Positions 1 through 5,122 of a stretch of DNA of 5,933 nucleotides are shown here, piece after piece (position 1 is the first letter of the stretch; each line of letters begins with the position of its first letter). A program made the position numbers and the translations under genes. The DNA is taken from positions 1 to 5,933 of the forward strand of contig URYB01000171.1 of assembly GCA_900552085.1 (NCBI GenBank). Direction: 5' to 3'. The notes under the pieces are model-generated. The model was given only the letters and a program-made list of their open reading frames with translations. It made no database searches and had not been told where the DNA came from. Source of the stretch: an uncultured Lachnobacterium sp. (GTDB lineage Bacteria; Bacillota; Clostridia; Lachnospirales; Lachnospiraceae).

Positions 1-51
1 AAAATGAAACTATTACTTGTCTCCGCCATCATGGCGATTGCTACTGTTTTC
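1..51. other. Left-edge region with no supportable gene
   Basis: These 51 nt lie downstream of the coiled-coil gene. On the minus strand an ATG at 32-30 opens a frame to the edge reading MMAETSNSFI, which could be the start of a further operon gene, but there is no convincing Shine-Dalgarno at normal spacing and 10 residues are too few to judge. A short self-complementary patch (CGCC-ATGAT-GGCG) sits at the same place but has no T run, so it is not a good terminator. Confidence 0.3.
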
Positions 52-726
52 CTATTCCTCGGAATCCTCGTCTGAGAGAGAAATATTGGTAATCTCCGGT
101 TCCTCTGTAGCTCCGGATGCCTCTGTTTTCTCTGATGTATTGCTTTCTGTCTCAGTTTTCTCTGCATCCTGCTCATTTTCTTCTTCGTCGGCCGGGAACA
201 ACTGTAAGCGATTCTGTGTCACAACATCAAGGAATCCCTGCAATGCGTTAACCAGACTTTCTGTGCGCGCTTTGGAAGTCTCAATGGAATTGGTCAATAC
301 ATCTTCGATACTGCGCAGCTGATCATCGGCATATCCCATCGCACCCATACGGATTTCATTTGCTTCATTTGTAGCATTGTCAAGAATTTCCTGTGCCTGC
401 TTGGTTGCGATCATGACAACTTCATTTGCCTGCGCATACGCCTGTTGCATAATCTGATGCTCACTGACAAGCTCCGTGGTCTGTACCTGTGCCTGTGCGA
501 TAATCTGGTCTGCTTTTGACTGTGCATCTGCAAGAATTGCCTCTTTATTGCTGATAATTTTCTGATAACGCTTAATTTCTTCCGGAGTCTTTGCGCGCAA
601 TTCTGCGATCAATTCTTCCAGTTCCTCTTTGTTTACAATAATTTTTGTGCTTGATAATGGCTGAAACTTACATCCATCAATATATTCTTCAATTTCTTCG
701 ATAATCTGTTCCATCTTGCTACTCAT
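52..726 (-). CDS. Uncharacterised coiled-coil protein with acidic C-terminal tail
   Basis: I do not recognise a defined function. Similar proteins found next to coaD in Clostridia tend to be labelled 'ATPase' or 'V-type ATPase subunit H', probably only from coiled-coil similarity. The 224 residues divide into three parts. An N-terminal segment (1-50) contains EQIIEEIEEYIDGCKFQPL and NKEELEELIAEL. A long Ala/Gln/Glu-rich helical stretch (about 51-170) has repeated ADAQSKADQIIAQAQ- and AQEILDNATNEANEI-type heptads, like stalk or DivIVA-like coiled coils. The tail (179-224) is low-complexity, with 19 Asp/Glu and only 2 Lys. There is no signal peptide, membrane segment, P-loop or catalytic motif, so it is probably cytoplasmic, and no real ATP synthase genes are nearby. 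The ATG at 726 has AGGAG 10 nt upstream; an inner ATG at 714 is a less likely start. The gene shares the coaD operon; a scaffold or cell-division role is only a guess. Confidence 0.85.
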   Translation of the reverse strand: MSSKMEQIIEEIEEYIDGCKFQPLSSTKIIVNKEELEELIAELRAKTPEEIKRYQKIISNKEAILADAQSKADQIIAQAQVQTTELVSEHQIMQQAYAQANEVVMIATKQAQEILDNATNEANEIRMGAMGYADDQLRSIEDVLTNSIETSKARTESLVNALQGFLDVVTQNRLQLFPADEEENEQDAEKTETESNTSEKTEASGATEEPEITNISLSDEDSEE

Positions 727-740
727 AATTAAAAATCTCC

Positions 741-1223
741 TTATTTAATCTGGTATTTCTTATATATTCTATCAATGAAACACTCCGGAACGAAGTTCGA
801 AATATCTCCACCGTAGGAAGCAAATTCCTTAACAATCGTCGAACTCAAATAAGAATATCTAAGATCTGTTGTCAAAAAAATCGTCTCGATCTTAGAATCC
901 TGTACATGATTTGCCTGTGCAATCTGTAACTCATATTCAAAATCAGTAACAGCACGCAGTCCGCGAACAATGATTGTCGCATCAATTTCATTCATGAAAT
1001 CAACCAGCAAACCATCAAAAGATGCCACTTTTACGTTCGGCATGTCCTTCGTCATCTCTTTAATCATACTAACACGTTCTTCTAAAGAAAACAACGAATT
1101 TTTTGCACTGTTATTCAGCACTCCAACGACCAGTTCATCCACGATCTGCGCCGACCGTGTAATGATATCCATATGTCCAAATGTCACGGGATCAAAGCTT
1201 CCCGGATAGATTGCCCTTTTCAT
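741..1223 (-). CDS. coaD: Pantetheine-phosphate adenylyltransferase
   Basis: CoaD transfers AMP from ATP to 4'-phosphopantetheine, giving dephospho-CoA, the penultimate step of CoA synthesis in the cytoplasm. The 160-residue length is standard. Signatures: YPGSFDPVTFGH at 6-17, including the nucleotidyltransferase T/H-x-G-H motif (T14 to H17); the substrate-binding lysine region NNSAKNSLFS around 37-46; RGLRAVTDFEYE at 87-98; and YSYLSSTIVKEFA at 123-135, matching the usual SSS-x-VKE signature with Thr for the third Ser. The start at 1223 (MKRAIYPGSF) fits homologues and is constrained by an in-frame stop 10 nt upstream. The gene follows rsmD by 18 nt and precedes the coiled-coil gene by 14 nt; its TAA stop forms part of that gene's AAGGAGA ribosome binding site. 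Confidence 0.97.
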   Translation of the reverse strand: MKRAIYPGSFDPVTFGHMDIITRSAQIVDELVVGVLNNSAKNSLFSLEERVSMIKEMTKDMPNVKVASFDGLLVDFMNEIDATIIVRGLRAVTDFEYELQIAQANHVQDSKIETIFLTTDLRYSYLSSTIVKEFASYGGDISNFVPECFIDRIYKKYQIK

Positions 1224-1238
1224 AATACTATGTCAAAT

Positions 1239-1243
1239 CTCCT
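1239..1243 (-). promoter_or_regulatory. Candidate ribosome binding site of coaD at unusually long spacing
   Basis: The minus strand reads AGGAG across the rsmD stop codon, but it is 15 nt from the coaD ATG at 1223, longer than the usual 5 to 9 nt. An in-frame TGA at 1235-1233 rules out a start closer to it except the non-standard ATT at 1226. No better Shine-Dalgarno lies between. Weak initiation or dependence on coupling to rsmD translation is an inference. Confidence 0.45.
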
Positions 1244-1793
1244 ATCTCTTTTGTATGAATACATGCATATTCGTTTTATATTTCTTAAACTTCAAAACAT
1301 CGAAACCAAGTTCATCCAAATAGGAAAAATCCGTATCCAGAGATGCCTCTACGATAATCTTTGTATCCGGTTTGAGTATGTCTGATTTTGAAAGGAAACG
1401 TAAAACATCTTCTTCCAGCCCCTGGCGATAAGGTGGATCCATAAAAATAATATCAAATGTATATTTTCCTTCGAGATTATGAAGTCCGCTGATCACATCG
1501 GTTGTCAGAAGTTTTGAAACTTTATCAAATTTTGTAAATGCAATATTATCTTCAATGCATTTTGCCGCTTTACGGTTATTTTCTATAAACACGCTGTATG
1601 CAGCCCCGCGGCTCAAAGCTTCCAATCCGATTTGTCCGCTTCCGGCAAACAAATCAAGGAAATAACATCCCGGCACATCAATTTGCAGCATATTAAATAA
1701 TGTCTCTTTGATTTTATCGGTTGTAGGGCGGGTATCCATCCCCTCAATGGTCTTCAACGGAAGGCTCCTCGCTGTACCAGCTATAATTCTCAT
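1242..1793 (-). CDS. rsmD: 16S rRNA (guanine(966)-N(2))-methyltransferase RsmD
   Basis: RsmD uses S-adenosylmethionine to methylate N2 of G966 (E. coli numbering) in 16S rRNA, in the small-subunit head near the P site. The 183-residue protein has the family N-terminus MRIIAGTARS, the conserved block RPTTDKIKETLFNML at 22-36, SAM-binding motif I LDLFAGSGQIGLEALSRGA from about 46, the acidic residue E71 after the second strand, and the catalytic motif DPPY at 119-122. Length and motif order match the family. The ATG at 1793 overlaps the pncC stop (ATGA), with GGAG 8 nt upstream. The gene is followed by coaD 18 nt later, the rsmD-coaD pairing seen across many Firmicutes and other bacteria. The TAG stop overlaps the candidate ribosome binding site of coaD. 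Confidence 0.96.
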   Translation of the reverse strand: MRIIAGTARSLPLKTIEGMDTRPTTDKIKETLFNMLQIDVPGCYFLDLFAGSGQIGLEALSRGAAYSVFIENNRKAAKCIEDNIAFTKFDKVSKLLTTDVISGLHNLEGKYTFDIIFMDPPYRQGLEEDVLRFLSKSDILKPDTKIIVEASLDTDFSYLDELGFDVLKFKKYKTNMHVFIQKR

Positions 1794-2281
1794 ACTTTTT
1801 TCTCCATTTCACAGCTATTTTCAAATATGTGAATACATTCTTTCAGATAATCAAGTGCAAAATCAGCAGCCTGCTGTCGCACCTGCGCACGATTTCCTTC
1901 AAAGCGTTTGCACACAGTGTATGTCCTGTTTTTAACAAAACAGCCAAAGCAGACCGTCCCAACCGGAGTCTGCTTTGTTCCACCGTCCGGTCCGGCAACA
2001 CCGGTCGTTGCAATTGCTGTATCGGCATTTGCGACTCTCGCTACGCCTTCAGCCATTTTTGCGGCAGTCTGTTCACTTACCACACCATACTGCGCAATCA
2101 CTTCTTTTGGTACGCCAAGGATTCGTTCCTTTGCTTCCGGTGCATAAGTCACATACCCTTCCTTAAAAAAGGCAGAGATTCCTGCAAGATCCACCAATCC
2201 GGAAGCCACGAGACCTCCCGTACAGCTTTCGGCGGTCGTAACCGTCATCTGATATTTATTTAGTAAATCATATACTGTCAT
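1790..2281 (-). CDS. pncC: Stand-alone CinA C-terminal domain protein, nicotinamide-nucleotide amidohydrolase
   Basis: This family deamidates nicotinamide mononucleotide to nicotinate mononucleotide, recycling NMN (for example from NAD-dependent DNA ligase) back to NAD. The 163 residues correspond to the CinA C-terminal domain only; the roughly 250-residue N-terminal MoaB/MogA-like domain of full-length CinA is absent. Visible signatures are TAESCTGG at 16-23 with the proposed active-site serine S19, GYVTYAPEAKERILGV at 42-57 with the conserved lysine K51, and TTGVAGPDGGT followed by PVGTV. The loop Y-A-P-E-A-K replaces the more common Y-S-N-E-A-K, so a proline stands where Asn is usual. The start at 2281 is 1 nt past the pgsA stop; AAGGA lies about 11 nt upstream, a rather long spacing. 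The TGA stop overlaps the rsmD ATG by 4 nt. The family is certain; the NMN deamidase activity is inferred from homologues. Confidence 0.92.
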   Translation of the reverse strand: MTVYDLLNKYQMTVTTAESCTGGLVASGLVDLAGISAFFKEGYVTYAPEAKERILGVPKEVIAQYGVVSEQTAAKMAEGVARVANADTAIATTGVAGPDGGTKQTPVGTVCFGCFVKNRTYTVCKRFEGNRAQVRQQAADFALDYLKECIHIFENSCEMEKKV

Positions 2282-2282
2282 C

Positions 2283-2825
2283 TTACTTTTGATCCTTCAG
2301 CACATCTTTGTTTTTCGCAATATAGTCAATCAGCGAAATAACAGTAAGTGCAAGTGATACATAAATCAATACAGTTCCAAGTATTGTAAATACTTTATTC
2401 GGAATATTTAAAATAAGAACAATTACCGTCAGCAGCTGGAAAGCAGTCTTGAATTTTCCCCAGTAGCTTGCAGCGATGACCACACCATTGTCCGATGCAA
2501 CAAGTCGGAATCCGCTGATAATAAACTCACGTGCAATGATGATAATTACAACCCATGCCGTAATTAATTCCAGCTGGATCAGACAGATCAATGCAGAACA
2601 TACAAGAAGTTTATCCGCAAGTGGATCCATAAACTTTCCGAAATTCGTGACAAGATTGTATTTTCTGGCGATTTTTCCATCGAGAAAATCCGTAATACTT
2701 GCCACGATAAAAATTGCAACTGCAATATAGTTTCCATAGCCCTCAAAATATGGAGCTAATAAAAAGAAAACAAAAAATGGAATCAGTACAACGCGAAAAA
2801 GCGTCAGTTTGTTTGGTAAATTCAT
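2283..2825 (-). CDS. pgsA: CDP-diacylglycerol--glycerol-3-phosphate 3-phosphatidyltransferase
   Basis: PgsA is an integral membrane enzyme that makes phosphatidylglycerol phosphate from CDP-diacylglycerol and sn-glycerol-3-phosphate, the committed step to phosphatidylglycerol and cardiolipin. The 180-residue protein contains the complete CDP-alcohol phosphatidyltransferase motif DG-x2-AR-x8-G-x3-D-x3-D: D49 G50, A53 R54, G63, D67 and D71, with a further D46 before it. The N-terminus NLPNKLTLFR is typical of PgsA. Several hydrophobic segments are visible, near residues 10-25, 31-45, 73-95, 112-125 and 130-155. The ATG at 2825 overlaps the rimO stop in an ATGA arrangement, and AGGAG lies 7 nt upstream inside rimO, so coupled translation is likely. 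The rimO-pgsA-cinA order is widespread in Firmicutes. Another CDP-alcohol transferase (for example cardiolipin or phosphatidylserine synthase) is possible but less likely given length and N-terminus. Confidence 0.94.
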   Translation of the reverse strand: MNLPNKLTLFRVVLIPFFVFFLLAPYFEGYGNYIAVAIFIVASITDFLDGKIARKYNLVTNFGKFMDPLADKLLVCSALICLIQLELITAWVVIIIIAREFIISGFRLVASDNGVVIAASYWGKFKTAFQLLTVIVLILNIPNKVFTILGTVLIYVSLALTVISLIDYIAKNKDVLKDQK

Positions 2826-4144
2826 ATTATTTCTCCTATCAGATCATATTCATAAGCACCGGTAACCCGAACTTTGACCACATCACCAGTCATAAGTTCT
2901 TCATCGGTATTGATAAAAATATAGCCGTCTACATTCGGAGCATCCCGATATGTACGACCAACATAAGCGTTTTCATCTGCAACTTTCCCCTCGATAAACG
3001 CATAAAGCTCCGTTCCTTTCATGGAATCGTTTTTATCGAAGATCACTTCTTCCTGAAGTTCCATGACATCAGCCTGCCAGTCCGCCTTCTGTTCTTCGTC
3101 GATCTGGTCCGGCATTTCCGCTGCCGGTGTTCCTTCTTCGGCAGAATACGTAAATGCGCCCAGACGGTCAAATTCCATATCATTTACAAACTGCATCAGT
3201 TCCTCATGCATCTGCTGGGTTTCACCCGGGAACCCGCAAATCAGAGTCGTGCGAAGCGTAATATCCGGAATCCGTTCCCGTAAATGTTCAATTCTTGCGG
3301 TCAGTTCCTTTTTGTTTGTTTTGCGTCCCATACGCTGTAAAATACTGTCATTGCAATGTTGAATCGGCATATCCAGATAATGGCATACTTTCTTATCACG
3401 AATCATTGCATCAATCAGTTCCTCATAGATTTCTTCCGGATAGCAATACATAATACGAATCCAGAACAATCCCGGGATCTCATTTAACGCATCCAGCAAT
3501 TTGTGCAGGCTTTTTTCTCCATACAGATCTACTCCATATAATGTCGTCTCCTGTGCAACGAGAATCAGTTCCTTTACACCACCGGCAACCAGTTCCTTCG
3601 CAGATGCAACCAGTTCTTCCAATGGAACACTACGATAACGGCCACGGACAGACGGAATCACACAGTACGTACAGTTCTTATTACAGCCCTCTGCAATTTT
3701 CAAATATGCAAAGTGGCCACCGGTCGTAATCGTACGCTTGGTATCCACATGTGGAAGTCCCGTCAATGTATGGAAATTCTCGTAAAATTTATCATCTAAG
3801 GTTTCTTTGACAGCATCCCAGATGGAATCATAGGAATTCGTTCCAAGAATTGCGTCCACTTCCGGGATTTCCTGTTTAACCTCTTCCTGATAGCGCTGTG
3901 TCAGGCAACCGGTAACTATCAGCGAACGGCATTTGCCCGTCTTTTTCTGTTGTGCCATCTCAAGGATCGTGTTAATGCTCTCCTCTTTTGCATCACCAAT
4001 AAAACAGCAGCTGTTGACAATTATAATGTCCGCTTCTGTTTCATCATCTGTCAGTTCAATGCCATGATTCGTCAACATACCGATCATATATTCGGAATCT
4101 ACAAGGTTTTTATCACACCCAAGTGAAATAAATAATAATTTCAT
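2822..4144 (-). CDS. rimO: Ribosomal protein S12 methylthiotransferase RimO
   Basis: RimO is a radical-SAM enzyme with two iron-sulfur clusters that adds a methylthio group to the conserved aspartate of ribosomal protein S12. The 440-residue product has all three expected parts. The N-terminal methylthiotransferase domain has cluster cysteines C10 (SLGCDKN), C46 (NSCCF) and C80 (TGCLTQRY). The radical-SAM core has CNKNCTYC, with C154, C158 and C161, then the GFPGET motif. The C-terminal TRAM domain runs from about residue 375 and ends in GAYEYDLIGEII. The related tRNA enzyme MiaB is the alternative, but LGCDKNLVDSE and VIPSVRGRYRS are RimO-like. The start at 4144 (MKLLFISLGC) is chosen because homology begins there and AGAGG sits about 4 nt upstream. 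An open frame continues to 4297, but it would overlap rpoZ and read through the terminator. The TGA stop overlaps the pgsA start by 4 nt. Confidence 0.96.
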   Translation of the reverse strand: MKLLFISLGCDKNLVDSEYMIGMLTNHGIELTDDETEADIIIVNSCCFIGDAKEESINTILEMAQQKKTGKCRSLIVTGCLTQRYQEEVKQEIPEVDAILGTNSYDSIWDAVKETLDDKFYENFHTLTGLPHVDTKRTITTGGHFAYLKIAEGCNKNCTYCVIPSVRGRYRSVPLEELVASAKELVAGGVKELILVAQETTLYGVDLYGEKSLHKLLDALNEIPGLFWIRIMYCYPEEIYEELIDAMIRDKKVCHYLDMPIQHCNDSILQRMGRKTNKKELTARIEHLRERIPDITLRTTLICGFPGETQQMHEELMQFVNDMEFDRLGAFTYSAEEGTPAAEMPDQIDEEQKADWQADVMELQEEVIFDKNDSMKGTELYAFIEGKVADENAYVGRTYRDAPNVDGYIFINTDEELMTGDVVKVRVTGAYEYDLIGEII

Positions 4145-4159
4145 AGTACCTCTCACTTG

Positions 4160-4190
4160 AAAAAGGGAATGACCGTTGTCACTCCCCCTT
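4160..4190 (-). terminator. Intrinsic terminator after rpoZ, ahead of rimO
   Basis: On the minus strand, GGGAGTGAC (4186-4178) and GTCATTCCC (4173-4165) form a 9-bp stem with one G-T wobble around the tetraloop AACG. The stem can extend by two G-T and two A-T pairs using the AAGG before it and the T run after it. Five consecutive T residues (4164-4160) follow directly. This is a textbook rho-independent terminator for transcription leaving rpoZ. It lies in the only real intergenic gap of the window (55 nt) and ends just 15 nt before the rimO start, so it either separates two operons or attenuates readthrough into rimO. There is no matching T run on the plus-strand side, so it is unlikely to be bidirectional. 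Confidence 0.85.
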
Positions 4191-4199
4191 ACTTTCTTT

Positions 4200-4445
4200 C
4201 TAATTATTTTCTTCTTCCTCAGACTGAATCTTAACTGCACCGCGATACAGCTCCTCAACTGCAATTGAAAGAGGTTTGTTGCATTTTGGATTATCAATCA
4301 ATGGTTCTGCGCCTGCAATAATCTGTCTTGCACGCTTTGCTGTAGCAAGAACGATGGAATAACGGCTGTTTACTACTGGTTCCTCACCGATTTCTACACC
4401 GTCGTTAACAACTTTCATTAATTCTACGTATGATGGATGTATCAT
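4200..4445 (-). CDS. rpoZ: DNA-directed RNA polymerase subunit omega
   Basis: Omega binds the C-terminal region of beta-prime and assists assembly and stability of RNA polymerase. The 81-residue product has the family core: NSRYS at residues 26-30, ATAKRARQI at 34-42 and KPLSIAVEEL at 57-66, then a short acidic tail (EEEEN). The start at 4445 (MIHPSY) is preferred over the in-frame ATG at 4451 (MNMIHPSY). The AAAGGAGA ribosome binding site ends only 1 nt before the 4451 ATG but leaves 7 nt before 4445, and related proteins typically begin M-x-H/D-P-S. The upstream ATG would give a 4-nt ATGA overlap with the gmk stop; the preferred start leaves 2 nt between them. Either way rpoZ is closely coupled to gmk, a common Firmicutes arrangement. 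A strong terminator follows 10 nt after the TAG stop. Confidence 0.95.
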   Translation of the reverse strand: MIHPSYVELMKVVNDGVEIGEEPVVNSRYSIVLATAKRARQIIAGAEPLIDNPKCNKPLSIAVEELYRGAVKIQSEEEENN

Positions 4446-4447
4446 AT

Positions 4448-5110
4448 TCATTCTCCTTTCGAAAAGCCTGAAAGCTCTTCTCTCATTTTATTAATAAAAT
4501 CTATATTAGCAGATACACGATGTGCACGATTGTTTTCTATATTTCCGGACCTCTCATCACAGATGAGACGATTGATCAGGGAAATACCATTCTCAATCGT
4601 ATCGTTTATCACTAAATAATCATATTTTTCCATCCCCATGGATTCCTCACATGCACGTGATAACCGCGCAGCGATCACTTCCGGGGTCTCAGTGCCACGT
4701 CCTACCAGACGATTTTTTAATTCATTGGCATCCGGCGCTGTCACAAACATTAATACCGTATCCGGGAATTTTTCTTTAATTTTCAAAGCTCCCTGTATTT
4801 CGATTTCAAGGATTACATTTTTTCCAAGATCTAACTGTTGCTGCACATATTCCTTTGGGGTTCCATAATAATTTCCAACATACTGTGCATACTCGATCAG
4901 AGCGTCTTCCGCTATCATCTGTTCAAACTTATCTCTGGTGACAAAGAAATAATCCACCCCATCCATTTCGCCGGGTCTCGGGTTTCTCGTTGTCGCTGAT
5001 ACAGACAGCGCATACGAATCACCATATTCCTTCATCAAAGCCTTCATAAGAGTTCCTTTTCCGGCTCCGGAAAATCCGGAAATAACAACTAACTTACCTT
5101 TGTTTTCCAT
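4448..5110 (-). CDS. gmk: Guanylate kinase
   Basis: Cytoplasmic guanylate kinase converts GMP plus ATP to GDP plus ADP, an essential step towards GTP, dGTP and (p)ppGpp. The 220-residue protein carries the full family signature. The P-loop GFSGAGKGT is at residues 12-20. The GMP-binding segment SATTRNPRPGE is around 38-48, followed by DGVDYFFV. EYAQYVGNYYGTP is at 73-85, LEIEIQGA at 101-108, and the lid region RLVGRGTE around 134-141. It is slightly longer than the usual 200-207 residues, with the excess in the C-terminal helix. The ATG at 5110 has an AGAGGAAG ribosome binding site about 8 nt upstream, formed partly by the yicC stop codon, so translation of the two may be coupled. The TGA stop (4448-4450) lies within 2 nt of the preferred rpoZ start. 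In many Firmicutes remA sits between yicC and gmk; here there is no room for it. Confidence 0.98.
   Translation of the reverse strand: MENKGKLVVISGFSGAGKGTLMKALMKEYGDSYALSVSATTRNPRPGEMDGVDYFFVTRDKFEQMIAEDALIEYAQYVGNYYGTPKEYVQQQLDLGKNVILEIEIQGALKIKEKFPDTVLMFVTAPDANELKNRLVGRGTETPEVIAARLSRACEESMGMEKYDYLVINDTIENGISLINRLICDERSGNIENNRAHRVSANIDFINKMREELSGFSKGE
4452..4457 (-). promoter_or_regulatory. Ribosome binding site of rpoZ that decides the start
   Basis: On the minus strand this reads AGGAGA, an excellent Shine-Dalgarno match located inside the last codons of gmk. It leaves 1 nt to the ATG at 4451 and 7 nt to the ATG at 4445. Normal spacing is roughly 5 to 9 nt, so it favours the inner start. 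This is read directly from the sequence; actual use is inferred. Confidence 0.75.
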
Positions 5111-5122
5111 CTGTAACTTCCT

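Noticed and set aside
20..40. Self-complementary CGCC-ATGAT-GGCG at the left edge as a possible operon terminator
   Set aside because: The stem is only 4 to 5 bp and is not followed by a T run on the minus strand.
1231..1236. TTGACA on the minus strand, a perfect -35-like hexamer between rsmD and coaD
   Set aside because: At 17 to 18 nt downstream the sequence reads CAATCT or AATCTA, a poor -10 match, and a transcript starting there would lack the coaD 5' region.
1829..2263. 144-codon Cys/His-rich open frame on the plus strand
   Set aside because: It is entirely antisense to pncC; the Cys and His richness follows from the codons of the opposite strand, and there is no convincing start context.
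2714..3283. 189-codon open frame on the plus strand
   Set aside because: It lies antisense to rimO and pgsA, shows no recognisable family, and is best explained as a shadow of the coding frame opposite.
4145..4297. N-terminal extension of rimO by 51 residues to an ATG at 4297
   Set aside because: It would overlap rpoZ by about 98 nt and translate through the terminator; the extension is basic, non-homologous in appearance, and RimO homology begins at MKLLFISLGC with its own ribosome binding site.
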